A stretch of 64,000 bases of DNA, from NCBI GenBank assembly GCA_958510825.1, contig OY294044.1:43978100-44042099 (forward strand), given 5' to 3'. The position numbers and the translations under genes were made by a program. This document shows, piece after piece, positions 1 to 10,063 of the stretch (position 1 is the first letter of the stretch; the number at the start of each line of letters is the position of its first letter). This stretch comes from Brachypterus glaber. Its lineage: Eukaryota > Arthropoda > Insecta > Coleoptera > Kateretidae. The notes beneath the pieces are model-generated. The model did not search any database. It saw nothing but the letters and a program-made list of their open reading frames with translations, and had not been told where the DNA came from.

Positions 1-1352
1 GTGTTTGATAAATTAAATAAGTCAGTTTTACCAAGTCAAAAGTAATTTTTTTAATAATTTTCAAATATATTTTATTGACGAAAGGCAAAAGGTAACTGTT
101 TGAATTTGATAATGTTAGTACTATTGAATGGGACAACTATTTTATTGCATATATATATATATATATACATCTCTTTTAGATAAGAAATGGTCGTGTAATA
201 CCCATTCAACAATATGGAACAGTTAGAACTCAAAACAAACTAATATTTGATGCTGATTTGGTAAAAACATGAATCAAAGTTTGACAACATTATTTAAAGT
301 AAATTCTATGTAAAAAAAGAATTTAACATTTTTTAAAACAGCTATTTTGTTATAAAATGACATTATAGGTTTATTGTTGTTAGTTATTAGTGATAATAAT
401 AGTTATTTTCATGATTTGTTATCTGTAATAGCAATTTTGTATTTTTGTCTCATTAATTAATACCGAATGGGAGTTACGTTTTTTTTTAATGCTTGTAGTT
501 TTGTTAAAAATAAATATTATTCAGGTTTAACACTTCGACTGTCTTCTTTTAAAAAGATTAAAAATTAAATTTTGGCAGCAGTTAAAAAAATGTCCCATTC
601 ATGGGTATCTCCTCCTATAGCCTAAAATCGAGCTATGGTTATTAAATATAGCCTAATAAATTATGTTTTGTGTGTATGTCATTCTTGTCTCATCTAGATA
701 TTTACTAAAAACTCATATCTAGATTTTTACTAAAAACCTCGCTAAAACCAATCAAATAGAAGCTGTCGCTCAATTACAAGTATTTAAGATAAACAATTCT
801 AAATTTTTCCTGTTAAAATTTTTGCTGAAAAGGCAAAAAATTAATGTAAAATTTTTTACATGAATAAAATTCTTTCCCTTATTATGATACATTTTAAACT
901 GGAATGTGTTAGAGCCATAAAGCCCTATGTAATATTTCGGAAAAAAGATTATAATCCCCATCTCTCTAGTTGCGGACTTGATTTAAAACATTTAATGTAA
1001 ATAAACAAAAAGTTGTAAAGTAACAATTTTCAATAAAACCTTCCGTAGTGTTAGTAATTTCTGGATTTAACGAAAACAAAATAGCATGTATAAAAAAAAT
1101 ATGGCACTTAAAATAAATGGATACATACTTTGATAAACTATTAATTAACCAATCAAATTTAAAAAACGATTCAATTAATTTTAGCACCAAAGTTAATGCA
1201 CACTGTTTGATTTAATTGATTAAAATGTCTCACTAATTATTTTAATAACTAACACGAAGCATTTTGTTTTTTTAATTAATTTATTTAACTATTGTAATTA
1301 ATTAATGATTAAATTACTAATTGTTACTATTTTATACGTATTTTTCTATCAG
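1..1352. other. A+T-rich sequence without recognised gene
   Basis: The stretch holds poly-A/T runs, a short TA run near 150-168 and scattered short ORFs with no recognisable domain. Its last 30 bases are pyrimidine-rich and end in CAG, serving as the possible splice acceptor of the exon candidate that follows. I see nothing else supportable here. Confidence 0.6.
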
Positions 1353-1547
1353 GATCACGTTATCGCAGTACTGCGGCAGTGAGCTTTTCCGAGAGCTTTT
1401 ACGTGCTCCGCATGAAGCGCGTCCGAGCTTTCAACTGCAAGAACACCGAGGTCACAGCCGAAAGCCTGAACGAATGGCAGTATTCTGCTAAAGTTGCCGA
1501 TCGAAATCGATCATTGCCGACAGCGCAAGCTCGGGAAATCATGAATA
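1353..1547 (+). CDS. candidate internal coding exon of a host gene (unidentified)
   Basis: This 195-bp block is about half G+C inside sequence of roughly one quarter G+C, and most codons end in G or C, as expected of conserved coding DNA. It starts after a pyrimidine-rich stretch ending tttttctatcag and ends before gtatga, a good donor. The open frame (codons in register with gtg at 1379) runs through the block and encodes about 64 residues including SFSESFYVLRMKRVRAFN and ESLNEWQYSAKVADRNR. Entry and exit phases match (two bases in, one base out), so the exon is symmetric. I do not recognise the protein family and assign no function. No other exon of the same gene is evident nearby, so flanking introns would be long. 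Alternatives are a captured exon inside a transposon or an old coding relic. Confidence 0.5.
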
Positions 1548-1682
1548 GTATGATTTTCTTTTATAATGTTTTTTGTTTCCTTTTTTTTTTCATCTGATAG
1601 AGTGGTGTATTGGTAAATTATAGGTGATAATTTAGGTTTAATTATTTTTTAGGCAGTTGCAACTAGATGTGATAATTTAATA

Positions 1683-2040
1683 GTTATTTTTCTATTTTGA
1701 GACACTTATAAGGTCATCACTCTCCTTTTGCGTGTTATTATAGGCCTATAAGAAGTTTGTAATTTAGTTTCTTTTGGGCTGGAAATACAGTAAAAAAGAC
1801 AATCGCTTGGCGTTTTCCGAGCAAATGTCAACTCCGCTTTTAAGTTTAGTTTTCTACGAAACTGTGTTTTAAGTTAATTTTTGCCGTGTTAAAATTGTGG
1901 ATTGGTTACTTGCTGTGAAAAACAGAAGAGCTGACTATCAAAGATATCAAAATATCATTTGTTCTATGAATTTCAAACATAGCGAAAGATAAAATGCCAA
2001 CCCAAAACAAAAATAGCTAAATTGGTCATCAATTTAAATT
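1683..2040 (+). repeat. dispersed repeat, copy 1 (paralogue at 46867-47220)
   Basis: About 360 bp align in order with 46867-47220, for example the shared strings gccgtgttaaaatt, atatcaaaatatcatttgttc and aacccaaaacaaaaat. Identity looks like roughly three quarters to four fifths by eye. The family is unknown. The copy at 46.9 kb has ATG where this one has GTG at the start of a short frame beginning DWL-AVK. It may be the 5' part of an unidentified mobile element. Confidence 0.6.
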
Positions 2041-2432
2041 TTTTTTTTTAATTTTAGAGCAAAATAGAAAAAATAGTTTAAAGCACTCGTTTCATAACAC
2101 GTTTTTAGCTATTTCTTAACTAGTGTATTAGTAGGATAAAATCACTTAATACAAGTTTTCTTAATTAACGTAAAAGAGTCAGCAAAACATTTTTTACTAA
2201 ATAGTAGAAAAAATTTAACTTTTTATATTTAAAAGAATGCTCTTCTATGCAAAACAGTGTCACTAGTGAAAATACATAACTTTTGATATTTAAAATAGTG
2301 CTAAAAACAAGTTGTTCTATATATGTATTGGAAATATGTATTATTGAACTTTGTCAAAAAAAAGAACCTTTTGCATTTTGAAATCGTATTTTACTTATGA
2401 CGTAAATAATAATTATCGTCATGCAGGACAGT
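2041..2432. other. A+T-rich spacer up to the BEL insertion site
   Basis: No gene or clear repeat was recognised. The last four bases, CAGT at 2429-2432, are the left copy of the target duplication of the BEL element. Confidence 0.5.
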
Positions 2433-3064
2433 TGTGTGACGTCGAAAGGTCCCATTCGGTGATATGGGATTGCCTCCGTAACATCGCCTTTATGATATTA
2501 ATTAAGTGGACTGCGAATAGGTATTAATGATTGAAAAGAATATTAAAGACAAAACGACAGTTCCAATAATATATATGTTAATCTTACCTTAGTTACAGCA
2601 TTCAGCACGACAGGTCATGACCGCTATTTCTTCACAGGAGACACCACATAATTGGAAACTGATGTACGCGAATTAAAGTTTGTTTGACCAGTGTAGGTAT
2701 ACACTACTAATTATTTAAATACATATGTATATATGGAACTTATTTCTATAGTTTGCAGCCGTAAAATATGGTAAATTCTAACGAAATGCCCGGCGCGTGG
2801 TATATTTGTCAGCGGATTTGAGTATATTTTTTATTGACACGCATCGATCGTTCTCGAGTGTCAAATTGCTACTGTCCGGAAGGCAACCTACCCGAACTCG
2901 CGCAGAAAAGCTAGGAGGTTTTCAGCGCGTTACTTACAAAAATACAATTAATTTAAAACAAAATATTATTTTTGAATTATAACTAAGTAAAGAAATTAAA
3001 TGAAATTATGTATAATAAAACCCAAATTAAAAATAAATACAAACACAGAAATGTGGTTGTAACA
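2433..3064 (-). repeat. 3' LTR of the BEL/Pao element
   Basis: This is the downstream LTR in the element's minus-strand sense. It has the same length as the other copy at a constant offset of 7631. Differences from the 5' LTR are single substitutions near 2579, 2617, 2696, 2729 and 2807. A 61-codon plus-strand ORF in each LTR (2797-2982 here) is antisense to the element and is not treated as a gene. Confidence 0.95.
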
Positions 3065-3078
3065 TTACCGCCCACCAA
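3065..3078 (-). other. candidate polypurine tract next to the 3' LTR
   Basis: On the minus strand the bases just before the 3' LTR read TTGGTGGGCGGTAA. A G-rich tract at this place matches BEL/Pao plus-strand primers. Assignment rests on position and composition only. Confidence 0.6.
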
Positions 3079-3099
3079 AACACACAAAATTAGAGTGTT

Positions 3100-6000
3100 T
3101 TAACAACACATAGGTAATATACATAATTTTACTAAGTGCCTCTTTAGGACACCTTGAGCTGTACGGACATTTACTACTCGGATCACACCATCAGCACCTG
3201 GAAATAACTCTATTACACGACCTATCGACCAACGAAGAGGGGGCTGTAAATCGTTCTTTATCAGCACCATAGAACCAAGTTCTATCGGTTTAGAGGGTTC
3301 ATTCCATTTAACTCTTTGCTGTAAAGTACATAAATATTCGGAATAATACCTGGCCCAGTAGTCCTGATGCATACGTTGAATGAGCTGCCACCTATTTAGA
3401 CGATTAAGAGGCAAGTCTTGTAGATCAGGCTCTGGCGGGGCAGAGAGTGAGTTCAGAGTAAGAAAATGTCCGGGAGTTAAGACCGATAAATCATTTGGGT
3501 CAGAGCTAACTGGACAAAGAGGTCTCGAGTTCAATAAGGCTTCTATTTGAACTAAGAAGGTTGAGAATTCCTCATATGTCAGTCGTTGTAAACCAACTAC
3601 TCTATAAAAATGAGTTTTTACCGACTTAACACCAGATTCAAACAGACCACCAAAATGTGGGGCTGAAGGGGGATTAAATGACCACTTTATCGATTCAGTT
3701 TCAGTGGCATGCTGCATCAACTCATCTAATTGGCGCGCGGCACCAACAAAATTTGTACCTTGATCAGAGAAAATGTGATTACAGCGTCCACGTCTAGAAA
3801 TGAAACGACGAAGAGCAGCCAAAAAGGACTCAGAAGAAAGTGAGGACACCAACTCTAAGTGTATAGCTTTTGTGGTCGAGCACACGAACACACAAATCCA
3901 AGCTTTGTAAGTTTTTGCACCACGTACTCGTCCCATGCTTATATTGAATGGACCACAATAGTCTACGCCACAGCTTTGGAAAGCTTTCAACTGACTTATC
4001 CTAAAGCTCGGTAGGTCACCCATCCTAGGTTGGATAGTATTTGGCTTAACCCTAAAGCACTTGTGACACTTTGAAACAACAGATTTTATGGCCCGCTTGG
4101 CGGATAATATCCAAAACTGTTGATTCAATAAAAACTGTAAGGTTTGAATCCCAGGATGCATATGCCTAACATGCATATCCTCGATAATGAGGTAAGTCAA
4201 TCGATGAGTACGAGGTAATAATGCGGGATGTTTACTTTCAAACGGCAGATGTGCATTTTTTAGCCTACCGCCTACTCGTAAAACTCCTTGTGGGTCTATG
4301 AAAGGATTTAATTTACGTAAAGTTTTATTAACCGGCTTTTGTTGCTCGATACGTACAATATCTTCCTTAAAATATTGGTGTTGAACAATTTTAACCAAAG
4401 TCATTAAGGACACTTGTAAATCATTTGCAACTAAAGCAGTAGTAACCTTTTGATTAGGATTACGTAAATTGAAACCAAAACGAAAAATATATGAGACAAC
4501 ACGTATTAGACGTGATAATCTAGAATATTTGTTTAATAGGGTATCAATAAATTGATCAGTCTCTATTAAAACTAGGGATATAATCTTGGCCTCATCTGGA
4601 GACGTAACGGGTGTAAAACTATCCTTATCAAGATCCAGGGAGGTAGACAAGAATTCTGGTCCCGCCCACCATTGGGTACACTGCATAAGCTCGCTGGGAA
4701 AAAGCCCACGTGAACCATGGTCAGCCACGTTGTCCGCAGACTTAACATGATACCAACAATCTGGTGGTACCAAATCTTGGATGTGGCTAACGCGATTTGC
4801 GACGAATGTTTTCCAACGATGGGGCGGAGCCTTAATCCATGATAAGGCTACCATGGAATCTGACCAAGCATATGTTTTATGAAAAGTAATGCTGTTTTTA
4901 TAAGTGTTGCGAACAAACTTTATTAAATTACTTAATAAAACAGCAGCGCACAATTCCAAGCGGGGTATTGATAATTTCTTTAAAGTAGCAACTTTTGACT
5001 TTGCACAGATTAAGGAAACTTCAAACTTTCCATCTGGCTGAGGTTTTCGAAAGAAAATTATAGCACAATAGCCCTTCTCAGAACTGTCACAAAAGCCATG
5101 CAATTCTAAACCACTGGCGTTTTTTATATCAAGAAAACGGGAAATTTTTAAATCTGCTAACATGTGCAATTCAGATTTAAATTGTAACCACTTTGTTACC
5201 ACTTCATTGGGAAGTGGCTGGTCCCAATCACAACCTAGTGACCATAAATGCTGTATTAAATGCTTGGCTACAAAGGTTATTGGACTGAGATATCCAAGTG
5301 GATCCCAAATACGCGCAATATCCGATAGGATAGAACGCTTAGTTGGTGTAGACTCTAAAGCCTTCACCCGAAAAGAGAAAAAATCTGTATGTGGAGTCCA
5401 TTGAAGTCCCAAAATTTTAAGATATGAATCTTCTTCAGAATCAAATGATATATGCTGTCGATGATCGACAGGGATATCTTTCAATAAATTTGGAGAATTG
5501 CTCGCCCACTTCCTCAATTCAAACTTTCCTTTTTGTAAAAGTTCAGTTAGCTGAAGACAAAGCACCTGTGCTAGCTCTAGGTTGTCAGCCCCTGAGATAA
5601 TGTCATCAACAAAGGTATCTTCTTCTAGAGCTTTTGATGCCATAGGAAAATCTTTACCCTCATCTGTTACTAACTGTTTAATAGTGCGTAATGCTAGAAA
5701 GGGAGAGGAAGTATTACCAAAAGCTACCGTTGTAAGTCGGTATTCTTTTACTGGTTGTTGGGGATGAAATCTCCAAAGCAATCGTTGATAATTTCGGTGC
5801 TTCGGATCCATAAGAATTTGCCTAAACATTTGTTTTATGTCTGCCATTATAACAATAGTATGAAGGCGAAATCTTAATAAAAGGGAAATTATATCAGTTT
5901 GTAATTTAGGTCCTGGACATAATAAATCATTAAGGGAGTAGCCCTCTGATGTTTTAGCACTGCAATCAAAAACTATGAGTACCTGGGTAGTACTACTATC

Positions 6001-6528
6001 CGGCCTTAGTACCGCAAAGTGCGGAACCGTATAATGCGGTGCAGTGGCCTCACATGGAGGTGCTTCTTCCATGTGCCCAGAATCTAAATATTCCTGAATA
6101 ATTTTAGAATATGATATTTTTACGGATTCGTCTTGCAAGCATCGTTTTTCTAAAGAGAAAAAACGCTTAAGTGCGTTTGTGCGAGAATCACCCATAAACG
6201 TAGGTTCCATTTTTTTGAATGGTAGGGCAACCATGTAACGTCCATCGTTTGTTCGTGTACATGATTCTGTATATTGTTGTTCACACCATTTTTCCTCAGG
6301 AGTTAATTTTTCCTGTTGAGGTACCTGCTCTAATTCCCAAAAGGACTTTAGATCAAAGGTTTCCATGGATGTGACAAGTGCAAAATTTGTCGGGGAGGGA
6401 TAGGATATTTTCCCCATTAGTATATATCCGAAAACTGTCTCAATGGCTACCGGTTGACTCAGATCCCCTGCTACTTTATTGCTGAGCAAAATCTGAGCAA
6501 ACACCTCCGCCCCCAGTAAAAGCTCCAC
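3100..6528 (-). CDS. BEL/Pao pol: RT, RNase H, integrase
   Basis: This 1142-residue open frame carries the retrotransposon copying and insertion enzymes. Residues 1-45 are the tail of the protease region (VELLLGAEVF). The RT region has VFDCSAKTSEGYSLND at 187-201, motif A ADIKQMFRQI with Asp230, and FVDD at 306-309. RNase H candidate residues are Asp481 (GFCDSS), Glu525 (PRLEL), Asp557 (WSDS) and Asp603. Integrase has a zinc site (His786/789/791, Cys821, Cys824) and a DDE triad Asp856 (GVDY), Asp922 (SDQGTNF) and Glu964 (GGLFES). The C-terminus (about 1040-1135) is the BEL-type post-integrase domain. The GTG start at 6528 is only the computed ORF start: the frame continues upstream 13 more codons to a TAG at 6568-6570 that separates it from gag-protease, so the native product is probably one polyprotein. 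No other break is seen. Confidence 0.95.
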   Translation of the reverse strand: MELLLGAEVFAQILLSNKVAGDLSQPVAIETVFGYILMGKISYPSPTNFALVTSMETFDLKSFWELEQVPQQEKLTPEEKWCEQQYTESCTRTNDGRYMVALPFKKMEPTFMGDSRTNALKRFFSLEKRCLQDESVKISYSKIIQEYLDSGHMEEAPPCEATAPHYTVPHFAVLRPDSSTTQVLIVFDCSAKTSEGYSLNDLLCPGPKLQTDIISLLLRFRLHTIVIMADIKQMFRQILMDPKHRNYQRLLWRFHPQQPVKEYRLTTVAFGNTSSPFLALRTIKQLVTDEGKDFPMASKALEEDTFVDDIISGADNLELAQVLCLQLTELLQKGKFELRKWASNSPNLLKDIPVDHRQHISFDSEEDSYLKILGLQWTPHTDFFSFRVKALESTPTKRSILSDIARIWDPLGYLSPITFVAKHLIQHLWSLGCDWDQPLPNEVVTKWLQFKSELHMLADLKISRFLDIKNASGLELHGFCDSSEKGYCAIIFFRKPQPDGKFEVSLICAKSKVATLKKLSIPRLELCAAVLLSNLIKFVRNTYKNSITFHKTYAWSDSMVALSWIKAPPHRWKTFVANRVSHIQDLVPPDCWYHVKSADNVADHGSRGLFPSELMQCTQWWAGPEFLSTSLDLDKDSFTPVTSPDEAKIISLVLIETDQFIDTLLNKYSRLSRLIRVVSYIFRFGFNLRNPNQKVTTALVANDLQVSLMTLVKIVQHQYFKEDIVRIEQQKPVNKTLRKLNPFIDPQGVLRVGGRLKNAHLPFESKHPALLPRTHRLTYLIIEDMHVRHMHPGIQTLQFLLNQQFWILSAKRAIKSVVSKCHKCFRVKPNTIQPRMGDLPSFRISQLKAFQSCGVDYCGPFNISMGRVRGAKTYKAWICVFVCSTTKAIHLELVSSLSSESFLAALRRFISRRGRCNHIFSDQGTNFVGAARQLDELMQHATETESIKWSFNPPSAPHFGGLFESGVKSVKTHFYRVVGLQRLTYEEFSTFLVQIEALLNSRPLCPVSSDPNDLSVLTPGHFLTLNSLSAPPEPDLQDLPLNRLNRWQLIQRMHQDYWARYYSEYLCTLQQRVKWNEPSKPIELGSMVLIKNDLQPPLRWSIGRVIELFPGADGVIRVVNVRTAQGVLKRHLVKLCILPMCC

Positions 6529-6567
6529 GGCTTTTACTTTATTAAATTCGGGATCTGCTAAATTTAG

Positions 6568-8271
6568 CTAGCGTATGTGATGCCATTGGGTAGTATCGAG
6601 TGCGCATGCCGGCAACCGTTCAGGAAGATTCGGCAGCACAACTGCATCAATATTAAGAATAGGATTCTTAGCTTGAGTGGGCTTTATTACGCATTGAGTA
6701 ATGCCCTTGGATGTTACCGGAGAATTAGGATTAATGCCCGTTATGGTCTTATGAAAAGACGAACGGTGTAATCCTAGCCGATTCAAACATCTTTCTGTTA
6801 TAAATGAACAAGTAGAGCCATTATCAATTAAAGCACGTATTAATTGATAGTGCCCACGACCATCCTTTACGTGTACCATAGCAGTAGCCAATAAAATTGG
6901 CGCTGGTACTGTCGTTATGGATGTAAAAACGTTAGGATCATTAGACTCGACGCTAGAGTCATTATTTCCTACGTAGTTTTGTCCCGATGTACCGGCCGTT
7001 TGGACCGATAAGGGAGGGGTTACGTTACTTTCACCAGAATGTGATAAATTTACTTTAACTGCCTTGTTATTTGGCTTGTCAAAATGTAAAGTGGAATTAT
7101 GTCGCTTTTTACATATTTTGCATAAATGAGTAGAATTGCAAAACTTAAAGTTGTGTGAATGGCTAATACAATTGACACATAACCTATGCTGTTTAGCAAT
7201 TTCATATCTCTTTTTTGGAGCTTCTGATAAAAACGACCTACACTGAGAAACATGATGATTTGACTTGCAAACAGGGCAAGATAAAATATCAGTATTTGTC
7301 ACAAAAGAAGAATTATTATATGAATCTAACTTAACATGTTTTGATACTGGCTTTTGAACATTGTTGATTGGTGCTTTTTTAGAAGATAAAGCTTCAACAG
7401 TTTCTAAAGCCTTAGCATGTGCTGTCAAAAACAGTTTTAATTCGTCAAATGTGGGAAAACCATTCTTTTTATTTTGTTCCTCAAACTTAGCACAAAGATT
7501 TTTTGGAATACGTTTGAACACCATATCTACAAGAATAAAGCTCCACTTGTTTGTTGGAAGACCCAAGGCCCCGAGTGCCGCTAAATTTTCGACAAGAGTA
7601 TTCAGGAAAATAATCAAGGCTGGTGATGTGTCAGAGATGTTTGGCAGTTGACATATTGCCTGCCAGTGCGTATTAGCCAATAATCGTTTATTGTCATACC
7701 TCTGACGCAGCTGATTATAAGCTACAGAGTAGTTACTTCCCGATAATTGAACACACTTAATAATGCTAAGTGGTTCCGGAGTTAATAATAAATGTAAATG
7801 AGAAAATTTTTCAATGTCTGAGAGTTGGGGATTTGTATGTATAGCAGAATCATACAAATCTATAAAAGTTTGCCAGTCTGGAAATTTTCCGCTAAAAGGT
7901 TTTAAATTCAACTTTTGAAGCTTGACATTTGAAGTCGTAGCATTTGAAGAACTTCCAAATAATTGTACATAAATACCTTGGATCTGCCAAAACATTTCAT
8001 CAATCACCGTAGCAGCTTCCTTTTCTTTAGCTATATCCGTTTTTCGGATAGCATCCGTACGTCCAGGATCTGATATGACGAAAGCGAGTATGTCATCAGC
8101 CAGCTTATGCCATTGCTTATAAGTCACATCCAGCTGTTGATAACAAATTTTAAAATGTTGCTGTTTTGTGATATCTTTTTGAGCGGCCACTGCTGCCTTT
8201 TGAACTCGCTTTAGCCTATCATATTGCAACTGCCTACGGTTGTCCATAATACAATATTCGTTTAGATCCAT
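6568..8271 (-). CDS. BEL/Pao gag-protease, ending at an in-frame TAG
   Basis: This 567-residue protein is the capsid and protease part of the element. An N-terminal helical region is followed by the Pao gag motif KPFSGKFPDWQTFIDLYDSA (124-143). Cys/His knuckles are at Cys332/Cys335/His340/Cys344 and Cys365/Cys368/His373/Cys378, with a further pair Cys384/Cys387 and His391/His396. The retropepsin-like active site is ALIDNGSTCSFI at 480-491 with Asp483; the common family form is D-S-G, so Asn484 is a variant. The frame ends at TAG 6568-6570 just after WHHIR, in the middle of a segment that normally continues without a break in BEL elements. The next 13 codons and the pol ORF are in the same frame. 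The ATG at 8271 was chosen because no open sequence extends upstream. Confidence 0.93.
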   Translation of the reverse strand: MDLNEYCIMDNRRQLQYDRLKRVQKAAVAAQKDITKQQHFKICYQQLDVTYKQWHKLADDILAFVISDPGRTDAIRKTDIAKEKEAATVIDEMFWQIQGIYVQLFGSSSNATTSNVKLQKLNLKPFSGKFPDWQTFIDLYDSAIHTNPQLSDIEKFSHLHLLLTPEPLSIIKCVQLSGSNYSVAYNQLRQRYDNKRLLANTHWQAICQLPNISDTSPALIIFLNTLVENLAALGALGLPTNKWSFILVDMVFKRIPKNLCAKFEEQNKKNGFPTFDELKLFLTAHAKALETVEALSSKKAPINNVQKPVSKHVKLDSYNNSSFVTNTDILSCPVCKSNHHVSQCRSFLSEAPKKRYEIAKQHRLCVNCISHSHNFKFCNSTHLCKICKKRHNSTLHFDKPNNKAVKVNLSHSGESNVTPPLSVQTAGTSGQNYVGNNDSSVESNDPNVFTSITTVPAPILLATAMVHVKDGRGHYQLIRALIDNGSTCSFITERCLNRLGLHRSSFHKTITGINPNSPVTSKGITQCVIKPTQAKNPILNIDAVVLPNLPERLPACALDTTQWHHIR

Positions 8272-8454
8272 GGCTTATAAAATTTATTTATTGAAAGGTA
8301 AAAGAAAAAAAATAAAAATTATAAAAAAAATATAAACTGAATAATTTTAGGAAAATTACACAATTTTTTCTCAAATTTTATTTCTTAAATTGAATTTATT
8401 GTAGAAGAAAACCTCCAGATATAATGGCTAAAATATAACTTATACCTCAGTAAT

Positions 8455-8790
8455 GAATCACCCTGTAAATATTTTCAACAAAATTCAAAATTCCAAATTA
8501 TAATCCAAACTATGAGTTACCCTGTATATTTGCACAGAGTTTTCCAAAAAACCAAATTCAAAAAATTACAATTTAATTTTTTAAGTCACCCTGTATATAT
8601 TCTGACAGAATATAAAAAAAAAAACAAAAACAAAAACTCAAAAGTACAATTTAAGACCCTGTATATATGGACTGGATACTCAAAAAGACAAAATTCAAAA
8701 TTACAATTAAGCTTTAGGTTACCCTGTATGCATATATTTGACAGAATATTAAAAAAATTCAGATTATAATCTAAGTTCAATTCTCCTGTA
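8455..8790. repeat. degenerate tandem repeat, about 59-69 bp, marked by CCCTGTA
   Basis: CCCTGTA occurs at 8461, 8520, 8589, 8657 and 8722, with a decayed form near 8783 and an outlier at 8991. The intervening sequence repeats as AAATTCAAAA plus TTACAATTTAA-like text. The motif is identical to the ends of foldback elements elsewhere in the window. Confidence 0.65.
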
Positions 8791-9674
8791 TGAAAACATT
8801 TTGAAATGGGCTAAATTTATTTTTAACCTATTCTTTGAAAATTACAATTTTTCTTTTATGTACCGATAGTATTTCCAAAAAATAAAAAGGAAAATAAAAT
8901 AAAAATTAAAATTATATTTTTAAGTGTTTTCTACTATTTTTCAACCTGGTATACACTAAAGATACAGCTCAAGATTTCCCACTTGCATAACCCTGTATAC
9001 ATTCGAAAAGTACAAGAAAAAAATACCTAGATATCCAATATAAAAAAATAAGTTTTACAAAAGTTCCTAATTATAAGAACTCCCTGTATAATAGTAAAAC
9101 TAGAATTTGGACAAGGTATCTTATTTTTGCGCGCAAAAAATATATCAAATTAGAAGGAAAAAAATCAAAATATAAAAGTAATTTTGTTTCCACCCTAATG
9201 TAACTTTACTAGCAATAGGTAAATTTTAAATCTATTACTACTAGATAGGTATTTTAATTATAATATCTTGCTCGCAAATAAGTTCTATCGAATATAATTA
9301 ATTATATGGATAAATTTTAATTTATTTTTTCAAAGCACAGAAATATTTTTAAGAATCTTTCTACGCCCAAATAAATCACCAGTTTTAAAACAATAATTTT
9401 CAAAAGGCAAAGTTAAATAATATTTTTATTTTAACAATAAACTGTATTTTTGCAAAATAAAATAATAATTGCGGTTTTGACTGTGTCCAAAGAAAAAGGA
9501 AAAAAAACGCTTGGATACAGCTGATAATTTTTTGCCTTTTTTATAGAGCACAAAGTTTACGATTTTATCGGTTTTTAATTTTTCAACCGAAAAATCCAAA
9601 ATATATTTTTAAAGCGAATTACCCTATTTGAAAATAATTTTTATTCAAAATAAGATTTTACGCGAGATTTTTTT

Positions 9675-9878
9675 GTTAATAAATAAGCTATCTCCGAATG
9701 CAACACTCAAATATGATATTGTTATTTATAACGAATAATTTTAATGTTAATAAATAAGCTATCTTCGAATGCAACACTCAAATATGATATATTTATTTAT
9801 AACGAATAATTTTAATGTTAATAAATAAGCTATCTTCGAATGCTAAATCCAAATATGATATTGTTATTTATAACAAAT
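9675..9878. repeat. 71-bp tandem repeat, about 2.9 copies, in the BEL leader
   Basis: Units begin at 9675, 9746 and 9817 with gttaataaataagctatct and differ by a few substitutions. The position just inside the 5' LTR could affect packaging or transcription, but that is inference. Confidence 0.9.
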
Positions 9879-10040
9879 ATGTAATTTTACAACTGCAAAA
9901 GAACGTTACCACACACACACTGTAAAATTAGCAAAATCTAGTTAAATGAATTTAAAAGCTATGAAGCTATGTTAAATAGTTATACTAGTGCCAAAATTCC
10001 GGTTCAAAACGGACCATGTTATAATGGTTCTGCTAGCTTA

Positions 10041-10060
10041 AATCCGGTTCGAAAGGGCCA
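10041..10060 (-). other. candidate primer binding site of the BEL element
   Basis: Three bases inside the 5' LTR the minus strand begins TGGCCCTTTCGAACCGG, the usual TGG start of a tRNA primer site. Its complement contains GGTTCGA, a T-arm-like string, but spacing to the CCA end does not fit a standard T-stem, so the primer tRNA is not assigned. A close copy lies at about 9997-10020. Confidence 0.4.
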
Positions 10061-10063
10061 TGT

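Larger units (their letters stand above)
8272..10063 (-). other. untranslated leader of the BEL element (about 1.8 kb)
   Basis: This lies between gag and the 5' LTR. No ORF with a recognisable product occurs. It holds a degenerate repeat near 8461-8733 and three copies of a 71-bp unit near the LTR. The length suggests that other repeats have inserted or expanded here. Confidence 0.7.

Noticed and set aside
2797..2982. 61-residue plus-strand ORF, repeated at 10428-10613
   Set aside because: Lies within both LTRs, antisense to the element; presence in two copies is due to LTR duplication.
5162..5767. Plus-strand ORFs inside pol
   Set aside because: Antisense shadows of the BEL pol frame.
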